From Gordionus sp. m RMFG-2023 (taxonomy: Eukaryota; Nematomorpha; Gordioida; Chordodea; Parachordodidae), in NCBI RefSeq assembly GCF_954871325.1, contig NC_088776.1:19406052-19470051 (forward strand): a DNA stretch of 64,000 bases, given 5' to 3'. Position 1 is the stretch's first letter; every line of letters begins with the position of its first letter. The notes below the pieces were generated by a model that saw only the letters and a list, made by a program, of their open reading frames with translations, did no database searches and had not been told where the DNA came from. Shown here in pieces: positions 1 through 16,800 of this stretch. The translations under genes and the position numbers were made by a program.

Positions 1-109
1 ATTTCCCAGCCCCGCCCACGGACTTGGGCTCTGCAGAAAAAAAATCTATAAAACTTATTGAAATCGAAAATCATTCTTTCTTTCCTCATTATATATAATT
101 GAAAAGAAC

Positions 110-3659
<3,550 letters not shown>

Positions 3660-4798
3660 CAAAAACAAACGTTAATCAAAATCGCGAAAAAAAATGAATA
3701 GGTGATTAAAAAAATAAACATGGGTACTAAATCGCAACTGGCTCTATAGTAGTCTTTTTTGGGTGCGGTTCATCCGGTGAAATAATTTTTGGACTCGACA
3801 AATGTTTTATATTGTTTTTTAATTAATATTTAATTTTATTTAATTATTTGTTTATTTCTAGACTCAATGAATTAAAATTAACGATGAAATGGAAACTGCT
3901 ATATATTCTTAATTCATTCTATATTATTGATGTGGTAATTCTATGGATTCAAATATTCTTAACTCATTCTATATTATTGATATGGTTATTCTATGGATTC
4001 AAAAATAGATAAGATAACTAAATTTGTATTTTCTTTTATAATACTCATTACTAAATCTCACTATTACAAATCGGAAAAGGTATGTTCCACTCATTTTTGT
4101 TAAATAACAACTGGGTACAAAGTTTGTTAGTATACTTGAGAAAAAAATCGGCATAATTCATGAAGGGTAGGCCTTCATAAAAATATAAGTCGCTCATTTT
4201 GGGCAGGTCTATGACCAACGTGCTAGATAAGATAAGATATAGAATTAAATCAATGACATTGAATTAAATAGAATTTAATTTGTCTATATTATAATTTTCT
4301 TAACGTCATCGTGACGTCATGTGATTGCTATGCACGTCATCGGTACGTATTTATTTTATTTTTTTTTATTTTTTTTCTATACAAACAGATGATTTTATAA
4401 CTTAAGTTTTTTATGCAACTGTAGAATGCCATATTAAAAGCTTAAATATTCTTATAATTTATCATTACAAAATTTTACATAGGATGTCAAATTATTACAT
4501 TAAATATATCTATTTACAAAATATTACAAATTATTAATATTTTATAAAGATATTCAACTTAACTTGTACATCAGAGATTTTTTCTCCATAACTTAATTTT
4601 TGGAGTTATCTCCAATAATACGAGGTAATATTTGTTATTTCTTATAATAATATTAGGGCAGACCTGATTTTGTCATGATTCTTTGTGTATTTCCCATTTT
4701 ATATTTTAACAGTCTTTTTTTATAATATTATATTTTCATGTAGGTTTGTAATATTCTGCAGATCAGTAATAACTCATAGATTAACTTTTCCCATTCAT
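3660..4798. other. Divergent intergenic region upstream of SMC1
   Basis: This AT-rich DNA must hold the SMC1 promoter, but I see no distinct motif. A direct duplication of about 50 bp lies at 3902-4001 (cattctatattattgat repeated). A small GACGTCAT/ACGTCAT cluster lies at about 4304-4341; CRE-like ACGTCA motifs are possible but unproven. Confidence 0.4.
3902..4001. repeat. Two-copy tandem repeat, ~50 bp unit
   Basis: Two adjacent near-identical units each contain cattctatattattgat and ttctatggattca. No coding content. Confidence 0.8.
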
Positions 4799-5003
4799 TA
4801 ATTATAAATTTAATATCTCCAGGCTTGGGAAAATTTTTTCAAAATTATTAAGGGTTGCACTGGGCTTAATTATAAATTTAATATCTCCAGACTTGGTAAA
4901 ATTTTTTCAAAATTATTAAGGGTTGCACTGGGCTTAATTATAAATTTAATATCTCCAGGCTTGGTAAAATTTTTTCAAATTATTATAGGTTGGACTGGGC
5001 TTA
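4799..5003. repeat. Three-copy tandem repeat, 68-bp unit
   Basis: Units start at 4799, 4867 and 4935, each with taattataaatttaatatc, a ttttttcaaa block and ggttg-actgggctt. A diverged relative is visible around 6765-6900, so the unit belongs to a dispersed family. Confidence 0.88.
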
Positions 5004-5589
5004 AAAATATTTCTTAAAATTAATATTGGCTCCAAAAAAAAATACATATTACGGTATGTATATATTATTTAAATTATTCTATACCTATTCACAAAGATCC
5101 TATGTTTTTTTAAAGTTTGCCAATTGGTCTCTCCGAATGGTATTTTATTTTAATCCTACCTTATAAAATTAACTTGAGAATTATTTTTTTTTACTTTAGA
5201 AAACTATCCCCATCCTATTTCCTCTTTATAATTGTTCAAATATTGATATATCAGCCATTAATAATGAACAATGCAAAATAAATCTTTAGAATATCATAAA
5301 AGTCTTGATAAGTCCCCCCAAAACATTTTTTTGATGATAGCCATCCAACTTCTGGGAATATGCATCTAATATTGACCCGTCTACTGGTTTACATTATTTT
5401 AATGTTTGTTTAATTTGTACAATAGTTTATTTATATTTTTGCCTGATTTCTTTATTTATCTAGGCTAACCCAACCTTAATCTCTCACATTGCTACAAAAC
5501 ATAATGAATATATTATTAAAGATAAGCAAAGAAAATAATGACGATTAAACAAACGCCTTACCTGTTCTAGAGTTACTGGTAGGCAAAAT

Positions 5590-6150
5590 AATAAAGAACT
5601 AAGCTTGAAATGAACACCTCTGGAGGTTTATTTTGTTTTTTTCTCTTATGTTTTATATCTATGTTTATTTTATTTTCACCTAGTTCTTCCAATGATATTT
5701 CTATTACCACTACCACAATCCCGATGCCACCTCTTCCTATTTTTTAACAAATACAAGCATTCAATTCCGTACTATCATTCACTTCACTAGGAGTGAATAT
5801 AAATATTACTTTATCCGATTCTCTGAGAAACTTTCATGAATATTTAGAGGAATGTTCAAACTTGAATGTACAGTACGGCCAATTTCATCAACTTTATTAA
5901 TGGAAAAATATGCAGTAGTTCTGCCATGGCCTTTATAACATTACTTACGACCGTTTTATGGCTGAGTTAACATTGTCATTCATGATTCTATTTTAGAGGG
6001 GGGTACCAATGCTGACATTGACAGAAATATCATTTTGCGTTCTTCTCTTACCAGTATCCCAAGACATAGGCATATCATTTTTATCAGTACGTAATGTGTT
6101 TTGTACACTACTTTGTTAATCCGTCATTACTTTCATCTACAACACTAGAT
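5590..6150 (-). pseudogene. Relic coding patch, unrecognised
   Basis: This patch is less AT-rich than its surroundings. On the minus strand it reads as protein-like segments in different frames: TDKNDMPMSWDTGKRRTQND near 6093-6035, GHGRTTAYFSINKVDEIGRT near 5937-5878, and TPSEVNDSTELNA near 5800-5760. Frameshifts and stops break them up. The plus strand also has a short signal-peptide-like ORF from ATG 5610 to 5747. I do not recognise the family. Short open stretches are common by chance at this base composition, so confidence is low. Confidence 0.25.
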
Positions 6151-7099
6151 GATATGAAATTATACATTATTTATTTCCTCTCCAGACGACCGCCTATATT
6201 TATTTTGTTACTTTTTCCGTCAAAAATTAAAATATCAACAAGGTTTTGCTCTTAATTTTTTCAAATACATAATAATTAATCCTCATTATTTTAAAAAAAA
6301 ATTATCATAAATTTATATGTCAATAATAAAAAATATCTTAAAAAATATATAAATAATTTGCATATAAGTTTCATTAGTGTTTATTGGCATTTTTGTAATT
6401 TAAATAGATAGTATTTTTTTTTTACTTAATATAAAAATATATATATCCTTTATCAAATTCTTTGATAAATAATTTTGGAAATGCAAGACATACATTAAAT
6501 TTACCTGAAAAACAACAATAACCCTATATAATAAACAACAATTTATTTTTTAGATGTAAATTTAATTGATCATATTACAAAAAAGTATAAAAGTCGGTTA
6601 TTTTTATTTTATTTGTTATGATTCTCTAATAAGTGGTTTGACCAGGCTTTCCCAGTTTCCTTTAGTACGGAATTCATATGTTTTTTTTTGCATATTAGAT
6701 TAATTGGTAAATGATATTTCCCCTTCATGTGTGTGATGATAAATCAATTAAAAATCTAACTATCTCCGAGGTGGGAAAAAATTTTCAAATTTATAATGGG
6801 TAGGACTGGGCTTGGAACTTCAAAATTAATATTAACTTGCACCTGATTTGGGAATATCTTTTACATATTATTAAGGGTTGAGCTAGGTTTGGTAAACTTT
6901 TTTAAAATGATAAGATCTTGGATGCTTCCTAATATTGTGAGCTTGAATCTGCCATGACATCTATCGTAAAAAATGGGTTAATGATGCTTGGTACTTTAAG
7001 GTACCATCTATCAAATTTGAATTTTGTTCATTTTTCATTTGGATAGGCACTACCAAATATATTTATAATATATATTTGAAAAATCGTGATTTTTGGAAA
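6151..7099. other. AT-rich intergenic stretch
   Basis: No gene seen. It contains low-complexity A/T tracts and a diverged copy (about 6765-6900) of the 68-bp unit found at 4799-5003. Confidence 0.5.
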
Positions 7100-7262
7100 G
7101 CCTCTATGGCCTAGTAGCAAGAGCTTGGTTTACTTATCCCATGCTCCCGGGTTCGAATCCCGGGAATGATCATGTTTTTTTCTTATTCTAACTTGGTGGT
7201 TCCATCCTTGGGGAGATAATATATAGGAAGCTGGACTCAACCACGTGATTCAGTATTAATAT
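7100..7262 (+). mobile_element. tRNA-derived SINE, copy 1
   Basis: The head has an RNA polymerase III box A-like TGGCCTAGTAGC (from 7107) and a perfect box B GGTTCGAATCC (7150-7160). The acceptor-stem ends do not pair and the anticodon arm is poor, so it is not a working tRNA gene. The body (ggggagataatatatagg ... gattcagtattaatatatt) matches the body of the copy at 44639-44791. Confidence 0.78.
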
Positions 7263-7795
7263 ATTAAATAATAAGGATCTTATTACATTTTAATAAATTT
7301 TGGTCGGTATTTAGCAAGTTAGGTTGGTATTTAGAATATTTCCATACATTCACTTGGTAGTAAGCATCATTACCAAAAAAATGAATAAAAATCTTATTCC
7401 CCGTCATTTTTGAAGGACTTTCTACTAGTTTTAATAATTTTACAAAAGTTAGAAAAGAGATAGCACATTAATTTGGTTAAGTAAAATCAAACTACGTTGA
7501 ATTATGTAAAATAGTTAAATAAGCTATCTTGTTTCACCCTAGAAAACCTATTTATTCATGATTTTCATAAAAATTTTACATTTTGACGGAATTTGGAAGA
7601 TTTTAAAAAACTATGCCGCCTGTTAAATATAAAAGGGCTAAAATAATAATAATACGGATTCTTTATTGTTAAATAAGCTATTCAAAAGGGTCCAAAATAC
7701 AATTAAAGTAAAATAATCAAAATTGTAAAATAATATATAAAAAAATTAAATATATTCTTAAAATTAAAAAGGGAATTATTAAACAAACATTAAAA
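7263..7795. other. AT-rich intergenic stretch
   Basis: No gene or clear repeat recognised between the SINE and the hAT element. Confidence 0.4.
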
Positions 7796-8514
7796 CTTTA
7801 AAGTAATGTTGTTAATTTGTTTGGTCGTAAAACTTAGGACTTTTTTATGTGCTCAGGCCGACCCGGTGTTAAGACCCGTGGTTCAGACCTAGGATCCAGA
7901 CCTGTGATTTAGACCTGGAGTTCAGACCCACCTATGGATTACACCCGGGGCTTGGATAAATGAAAAGTAAGAAAAAATAAATCTCGTTTTCTAATCTTAA
8001 ATTAAATCTTATACATTCTAAATTAATAAAGCTTTTAATCTAATTTTCTTATCATTTAAATATTGTTAAAATTTGGGGTGCTATTTATTAAAATGTTTTA
8101 TGGCCAGAACCCTAATTATTTTTTAAAAAAATTTACCGTCACGGCCAGAATTTATTTAAAAATAATATATTTTTATTTTACTTTCTTTTAACTATGTATA
8201 TTATTTTTTATACACAAATTTAATTTCTCCCTCCCCCATATTGAGGTGAAAGTAAAACGTGTAATATACAGACATATAATTGGTAATATATTATTTTTAA
8301 ATATACAATAAAAGGGGTAAAAAAGTAAAATTTTACTTTTACATATTGTAATTAAATATGAACAAAAAATAAAGATAAAACATCATGGTAGTTTAAATAA
8401 TAAAAAGAAATTAAAATTTATAATCTGTGATGAAAAATGGCAAAGTCCCATCATGATGTGTGTTTATATTTTTGAAGTTGTTTATTAATTAATTTTTTAT
8501 TTATTTATTTACTT

Positions 8515-8840
8515 AGATAATTTTTTTTAAGAAAATAATAATTTTAAAATTAAAATTAAGTAAGTTTTTTTTATATTTTTGAAGTTGTTTATTAATTATT
8601 ATTTTTTTTAAGAAAATAATAATTTTAAAATTAAAATTAAGTAAGTTGTTTTTATATTTTTGAAGTTTAGTTTATTATATTATTTTTTTAGTTATTTACT
8701 TAGATTATTTTTTTAAGAAAATAATAATTTTAAAATTAAAATTAAGTATGTTTTTATATAATTTTGTTTTTAGTTAATTACTTCAATAATTTTTTTTATG
8801 AAAATAATATTTTTAAAATTAAAATTAAGTAAGTTTATTT
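8515..8840. repeat. A/T minisatellite, four imperfect units of ~80-105 bp
   Basis: The block agaaaataataattttaaaa, followed by ttaaaattaagtaagt, recurs at about 8529, 8610, 8715 and 8800, inside the hAT-like element. Confidence 0.82.
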
Positions 8841-8904
8841 ATATTTTTGTATACTCTTTTTTTATAAAAAGTGTAAATTGAAGATTTTATGAGATCTGTG
8901 AAGT

Positions 8905-9460
8905 TGCCCCCCCCCCCACTTTTGAATTTTTAATAGTTTATCAGTTGGACTGATTTGTACCCGATTTATACCGTTTTCAGTTCGATTTGTACCATCACCG
9001 TTTTTGAGATATTCAAAGAACAAAATGGGGGGCCAACTTTACGACAGCCCCCCAACTTTTGAATTTAATAAAAAGTGTACAGGTCGATAGAAAGTGATTT
9101 GTACCGATTGTATCGTTTTCCGTTTGATTTGTACCATTACCGTTTTCCAGCTATTCACCGTTAAAAATATGGCGCCAAAAATAAAAAATACTCATTTTTA
9201 AAAAAAATCTTCTTAACGTACAATGATAGAGAATTTTCTTCTCTTCCTAATGATACCTTAAATTAAGTTTAATCTCCATTATTTATGTCGGAAATCAAAT
9301 TTTGAACCTTATATTATAGCGTGAAGTTAGCTCCCCGATATTCAAATATGACATTCTACAAATTTTAAAAACGAAATTGATTTGTTCCGTTTTAAACTCG
9401 ATTTGTACCATTACCGTTTTCCACTATTGACCGTTAAAAATATGGCGCCACGCCATAAAT
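8905..9460. repeat. Diverged direct repeats inside the hAT-like element
   Basis: Three blocks share gatttgtaccattaccgttt, followed by (in two of them) ccgttaaaaatatggcgcca. They lie around 8955-9010, 9090-9180 and 9370-9455. One block is preceded by a C-run near 8907. Confidence 0.6.
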
Positions 9461-9966
9461 AAAAAACACATTTTTTTAAAAAATTTCAACGTACAACGAT
9501 AGTAAATTTTTCTCTTTGCCATGTTTTTATTTTTTGAACTATTTGGAATAACATTATTCATCTGGAAGGTCTGAACCACTGGTCTGGACCCCGGGTCTGA
9601 ACCCCGGGTTCGTGCTCAGAGCTGGTTTGGTCGATTTTTAGACCCAAACCCCGGATCTGGGTTTTACACAAAATTAACAACACTACGTTAAAGTACAAAA
9701 CCTCTCCTATTATATCAATATCACATATATATATCAAATATACATAAGAACATTGTCTATATAAGAAATCTAATGTCTCTGAATAACAAAACTTTATTTA
9801 TAAGTATTTTGAAGATATATATTATATTAAAAATTTGAATATTACAATGGGAAAAATAAAATACAATTCTAATTCTATCATTTTATTATTAGATATCTGT
9901 CATATCAAATGTCAAATATCATAAATATCATCAATTCGCTCTAGATTGATACCCATAAGTGCTGAA

Positions 9967-10806
9967 ATGAATTCTGAAAATGTTACTTCGGAGCTAGATC
10001 ATACTTTAGAAATATGTAACAACATCGAAAGCTTTATAGATCTAACCTTGGATCATCTTGATGGTTTAAGAAAATTACCTTTAAAATCAAATTCATTGAT
10101 CCAACATGAAATAAAATCGATTGAAGTATTGAAATTTTTATTGAGAATTATTTTATATTATAATTAGGAAAAATTAATAAAATTATTTTCAAAACAATAC
10201 TTGACAAAAAATGAATTTCTAAATCTATGTTCAAAAAAAGATATTGATGCAAATATCAAATCAAAATTATCTCTTATTCCTAATTTAATCAAATTTTTCC
10301 ATGTAGCTCAAATACCTAATGAATACTCTGAACAAGTTTTTTTAAACTTAATGTTAAGTATAAATTAAATATTTAAGATTCTTAAAAGTGGAATGATAAA
10401 CTCGTTTGAAGATTTGTTAATTATGGAAGAAAATGAAATAAGGCAATATATGTTTGCTAATAATAGTAAACCATTATCAAAAGAATCCTTGATGAAAATA
10501 TTGAAATTAATCAAAAATACTAAAATTTATCTTGAACATAAAAGAAAATTATCAAATACCTCTTTACATTCATCACAATCTGCAAATAATAAGATTGAGA
10601 CAAATATATCTTATGAATCAATACCAATTAATTTTTCACCTATAAATAAGACATCTTTATCCAATTTAATTGCATCAAATTATAAGAAAGTTATTTCTAA
10701 TACTAACAATAGTATCAATTTTATGGATGATAAATTGATTATAAAGCAGAATGAAAGACCAAAAATTAAATTTGATAATAAACCTTCTAGTTTACAATTC
10801 AAAAAA
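9967..10806 (+). other. ksr: KSR exons 1-3: CA1 region
   Basis: Exon 1 has [18 protein letters not shown] then [13 protein letters not shown], matching the KSR pattern IDISIGSLRGLRTK ... NDLTQQEIRTLE. Exon 3 has [20 protein letters not shown], matching the SAM-like helix LDALLEMNEAKVKETL. In KSR1 this coiled-coil plus SAM-like unit recruits B-Raf and the membrane. Both introns are exactly 42 nt. The second is defined by donor gttttt and acceptor tttaag and keeps phase 0. Confidence 0.88.
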
Positions 10807-13800
10807 GTAATGATATTAACATAATATAAAATATTTTTTGATTACTTTTTCTTTGTTATTAACCAATTTTACATAGGCAAGTATCTTTTATTATCTTATA
10901 ATTTTTTATATTTCTTTTAAATTATACAAAATTATAATTTAAGATTATTATAATCTTAATTATTTTTATGCTGTCATAATTTAATATTGTTGAAACCACA
11001 AATAAAGTTTTTTTTAAAATAATAAAATTTCAAAAATATAGCATTTTAAGAAAAATGATTACAAGTCAATATACCAAATTAAACAGAATGAAATACAAAT
11101 TAACAATATATATTCATCTCCATCATTTAATATTGATGCTAATAAATTATCTAAATTATTTTACAAAAAGGCACAAATTAATACTAACGAAAGCTCTATT
11201 TCTGATCAAGATAGAATATTCCAGAAAAGTCAGATTTATGTTAGGGAAAAATTACGTAAATTTTTGTATAAAACCATTAGAAATGCCTTAAAGCACAACA
11301 AAGATGCCCACCTTTCCAAATCTGATATCAAAAACATTGCCATTAAGCCTGAAAATATAAATTCAAATGTCAATAACCTTGATTTTGATGTAGAATCTCA
11401 AATTTATAAATTAAATGGAGTAGTCTCATTATCTAGTTCAAAGGAAAGTACAACAAATAGTAATATATCCAAACAAAACATTATGCAAACTGATATATTA
11501 AATGAGATTTCTTCTTCAAACACAAAGTATTAATATAATTTTCTTAAATATCCTTAGTTTAATTTTAAAACAAAAAAATACAAATAGTTTTTAAATTAAT
11601 TTTTGCTCTTTTTAGGGGCTTAATCATGTTTTTTGTTTAAATTGATTGTATTTTATATTTATTAATAAAAATTATGGATAAACTAGCTCATAGCTTGTCA
11701 AGAATGACAGGGAATCTGAATTTTCTCTTATATTTTTCCTATCTTATGAGGTGTGATTCAGAAATTTACTTTTATATTGATGAGGAGTTATTTTGATATT
11801 TTTCAATTTTTATAAATTATGTTAATGCATACATTTAGTACCTTTAATATATGTGCACAATAAAAATCTTTTCTATTAAATTTTTATTCATTTGTATCTG
11901 TAATTTATAACTTAAAAAATCTATTCCCTCTTGATGAGGATTTTGTGTGGTAATATTAAATCAAAAATAAGTTTTGCAAAACTTGGAATCAACCAGCAAA
12001 ATAAAGCTAAATTTCTGATTCATAACTCATAAGATAACTAATTTCTGATTCATCCATCATCAAATAAAGAGAAATTTCTGATCATTCCTGATGGGCTATC
12101 TGTTAGTTTTACTATTAATATCATCTTCATTCCTTCTTAATTATTGATTGCTTTAAAAAAAAATTAATTAATTTTTTTGTTGCTTTAATTTTGAATTTAA
12201 GCCAAAAATCTTATATAAAATCCATTTTTTAATTTATATTTTTCCTAAATTAAATAACGAAATTAGAGATAAATAAACGTTTATAATTTAGTTTTCATAA
12301 AAAATATTTTTTGGAAATTTGTTTATAATAATAGAAAGAAAATTTTATTTTAAATATAATATAAATTGTCACATTCTAGCCCATTAATTTTTTTTTTTTA
12401 AATTTAAACTATGCAAAACATATTCTTATATTTATGAATTTATGTATTACTTAATTTTTGATAGCAGGTTCTTGGAAGATCCCTAAAATATATGTATACC
12501 ATACAGTTTTTCTATTTATGCCAAATTATCATGGGTAAATATCTCCCCCACATATATCAGAATATATGAGTGCACTTTTCTAATTTGATAAATGGAAGAA
12601 CAAAATATCTTGCTATGTTCATTATATCACTTTTATTTTGTAGTAGTTTATTTCTTTTGGTAAGATGTCAGACTATGGGTAACAGGTATATTATAATGAA
12701 TCAAACTTTCCTTGAAATAATGTTAAAAAATGGCATCACATTAAAAAAACATAAATACTTAAAATAATGAATTGATTTTTTTTACCTCAAATAAAATTTA
12801 CACCTCGGGGCACATCCAAGCATGTTGATTTTATCATTTTTGAGGCAAGCATAACATTTATATTAACTCACTTATTGGATAAATTTGAGAGGAGTTTTTT
12901 GAGGATTATATATAGAGAATATAAAGTATTTGACTGCATTCCAAACCCTATATAATTTAATATAATAATAATAAATTTTTCTATTGTCTATGGTACATAT
13001 TTTTGATATATTATAGAGACACTTATGATTAGTGTTCTTAAACGTCTCGATTTTTAAATACGGCTCACCCAACATTTTAGTCAAAAATTATAAAGCAATC
13101 CTTAAGATTTTGCTTATAGATGGCAGAATGGTTTGGGCATCCTATTAATAAATTGTGGTTTGTGTAATATTGTTTTGTAAATTTTTCTTATTTAAAATCG
13201 GCTAAATTGAGCCGTTTAACAACACTACTTATGATAAACTCATTTACAAAAAAATTGATTTTTTTTAAAATGCCAGATAAGAGGGTTACAGTACTAACAA
13301 TATACACTTAAAGCAATAACTTAAACCGAGTATTCTATAATTTTATCTGACTCAATTTCTAAAAAAGCCATAGTATTCTTCTGTTTAAAATAAAATTTGA
13401 CGTTGCAATGTCGTTTAATTCAAGATGGATGCAATTAGATATTCTATACCTTTTTACTAGACATGTACTATATCCAAGATCGGATACTAGACCAGATTTG
13501 GATCTGACCAGTTCAAATTCATCAGTTCTTTTTTTTAAAATATATTAATCTATTTACTGGAAAAATGAAGAATTATAGAGTTGTGCCAATATTAAATATT
13601 AACTCAGGGCTGATATTTAATGCAAATTTTTTCTAAAAACGCATCTGATCCAATATTATCATTGTTATTATTTAATTTACACATAATTTCCTAATAATAA
13701 ATGAAAAGGAACCAAAATTCAATTTATTTGGAATTTTAATAAAACTTAAAGCTAGAAGAGTTATTTCATATTTAAAAATATTATTATTTTGAAAGAAAAT

Positions 13801-16800
13801 ATTGCTAAATTCAACAAGAAAATAATTTAAAAATATTTGATGAGCCACAATCAGCCATAAACATTGCCTACATTTTAACTGAGATAATTAAATTATGGTG
13901 AATAAAAAATAAAATATGCTTACACATTTGTGATTATTCACCAAATATTGCCTTGGCCATGGGAAAAGGAAATAGAGAAGCCTTTAATGTTCTGCCCATA
14001 GTTGACACTTACAGTTGTTATTTTTTACATATAAAATATTGATTATTTTTGTGACATTGGTTCAATTGGTATTAAAGATCTAATCTTGGATCAAATTGAA
14101 TCAGCCAAAAATTTTTGGATTGGCAGTGTAAAATTTATAAATAAATTTATTTTTTGGAATTTAAAATTTAATATAAATTCAATAAACAAAATACATACAA
14201 TATAAAAAATCATCTCTTGATTTAGAAAAATTATGTTTTTTTAAAAATTTTCAGCTGTTCATATGCTTAGAAAGAATGTAAATTCAATAAAAATGTATTT
14301 AATATTTTTAGTAGTATATTTTCATCAATAAAACTGATTTTCCTTATCAGCATGTCACTCCCAAGACTATTGGGGTCTTTAAGACAAGTCTTATCTTTCC
14401 ATTAGCAAAGCTTTATGTCATGGCAATATACGGGTCATCATCATCTCATATTTTAGAAGTCCAAGTTAGTCATGTCTCTCCTTAGCATGGACCCATACAA
14501 TCACAGTATGCTTTCTTTTATAAGGGTGAAGCTTATATTATATTTATACAGTCTTGCTGTATCAGTATAAAAATGATCTCTGCGAGCTTTCAAAAAGATG
14601 CTGGAAACCAAAATTTGAATATCAAATGAGCGCGTGCTTTCAAAAAGATGCTGGAAACCAAAATTTGTATATCAAATGAGCCTAGGCTACACAAAGCTAG
14701 ATTGTATGACCAATGATAGGTAAAGGAAAAACATGGGCGTAGTTTCTTACTCGGAAAATATAAAGGAGAACAGACTGAGATGGTATGGAGATGTGCAGGG
14801 ACTCTAACATAAACCGGTCGATCTCGAAATAGTGTCAAAGAAATAGAGGTGGGTCGGAATTCTCAAAGGATAAGAAATTGACATTGTCAGACATGCCCAA
14901 AATCAAACCACCTGGAAGGATAGGACTTGTCTTAAAGGCCCCAACTAGTTTTGGGTTCAACATGATAAAGAAGTTCTATTGAAGAGATAATAAATTTTAA
15001 TACTTTTAATTGAATTAAATTTGCATTCTAAGCTTATGAGTAGGTGTAATTTCAAAAAATTGGGATCGGGTCTGGCACCAGTTTTGATAAAAGAATTGTA
15101 TCCGGCACATCTATTACTAAAATTATTTACAATTATATCATTCTAAAAATATATTTTGCCAAAATATATAAAATTTGATATTGTGTAAAAAATGATAATT
15201 TATAGTTATAGGATTGATTACCCAGATTTCCCCAAATGGGATAAGAAATTTGGAGAGGGGAGGGGAGTGCTTTGTTCCCTTATTTTTTTTGTTTTCCTGG
15301 CCATAAGCCAGGTTAAACTTATAGTAAAAAAATATTTATTAAGATAAATCCTTCTTTACCCAATAGAAATATCTGAAAAGAAGTGGTCTATATATCTGTC
15401 AAATTATTATTATTATAAATATCTCAAATTCAAATACCAATTTTCACAGGTATTAAACGATAATTTAATTTTTTTTAAATAAAAGAATTTTTAGTTTTTT
15501 TAAAAAAAAGCATGCCTGAGAACGATGGTATTGTTCCAGAACCAGATAAAGATGAAGGTGCATTTACGGATCATCAGAATTCAAAACCTATCAATATCGA
15601 TGATATGCAAATAAACGGCAAAGTTTATGGTAAACTTCCCAATAAACTGCACACTATAGATGAGGATTTATTTAACATTTGTAAATTCATTTTTATTTCA
15701 TTTATAATAAACGGTGAGTGGGACAGGGGGAGCTATATCTATTTATAACTAAAAAACACCGGTGCACGCTTTAATTCTTTTATTAGTGATGAATCACATC
15801 TATGTAACTAGCGAGTGTAAATAAAGAAGGAATGTATAATTTATTTAACCTTTTCTAATTTTTTTAATTAGTTCCCGTACCAAACGATTCCGTTAAAAAT
15901 GGCTTTCTAGATCGCGAAAAATTATATTCTCGATTAAAATGTATCATTCCTCCTAGACACAGGTGAATATTTTAAGTTTTTATTAATTTCAAATTAAAAA
16001 AATTATAAGAATAAAATACAAATGTTTCAGAGCAGAAAAAAAAGTCATCCTTGTCAATTGATGGCGAGGTGTCTCCAAATAATTTATAATTGTAGCATAT
16101 GATTTCAAAATTTATTTGTTTGATCGAGAAGGCCATCAAATTGTTGGTGACTCATGACCATCTCAATAATGATTGAAACTTAACATGTTAGTAATTTATG
16201 GTTGTAAATTTTCATAAAATAAAAATTGTAGAGTAATAGCCTAACCAGATCCATCGATATACCCATTCAAAGTTGAAAATCGCGCAATGCGTCATTTCAT
16301 TACATCTTGTTTTTTAAAAAAATACTTAAGATTGACTTGCAAATTTTATATAGCCCTTTTTACATTGGAAAATATCAAAAAAAAATTTCCTTATTTTCGG
16401 TAAAAATAAAAAATTAAGATTATTAAGAAGGGATTTTTTTGGATGTTGATATTCTCTAAGAATTTTTATTACCTTTATATTAAACTGTTTAATCAAATAT
16501 CTAGCCATTTTTGTTTTTTTAAATTTTATTAAAATTTTTATTATTTTATAAATAACAATATAATATAGATGGCGTTTAATATATATTAAACAAAAAATTA
16601 TATTGATATGAAAATAGAAACATCCATTGAGTGTAACCAATATGATGTCCTGAGAGCATATGAAAGCAGGCAGCTCATACAGATATTATTATTAAGACGC
16701 TATATTGTAAAATAAACATATTTTAAAATTTTATATACAAACTATTATAAAAAAATCTCTTACCTTTATCGTATTCCATTTTGCGTTAATTAATAGAATT

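Larger units (their letters stand above)
7804..9685. mobile_element. Non-autonomous hAT-like element upstream of KSR
   Basis: Terminal inverted repeats TAATGTTGTTAATTT and AAATTAACAACACTA are flanked by 8-bp target-site duplications ctttaaag (7796-7803) and cgttaaag (9686-9693), matching at 7 of 8 bases. Inside each end sits an array of (G)TTCAGACC-type motifs in opposite orientation (about 7855-7950 and 9565-9670), like hAT subterminal transposase-binding repeats. The interior holds an A/T minisatellite and duplicated blocks containing ttgtaccattaccgtttt. No transposase is visible. It ends 281 bp before the KSR start codon. Confidence 0.78.
11527..15510 (+). other. KSR intron 4 (3984 nt)
   Basis: A long AT-rich intron. 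It carries LINE tail fragments at about 14345-14960 in both orientations, with a 50-bp direct duplication. The stretches 11.6-14.3 kb and 15.0-15.5 kb show no coding or repeat structure that I can name. Its acceptor is taaaaaaaag, with no pyrimidine tract. Confidence 0.65.

Noticed and set aside
7100-7172. Functional tRNA gene
   Set aside because: Box A and B are present, but the acceptor stem does not pair and the anticodon arm is not acceptable; body similarity to 44639-44791 shows it is a SINE.
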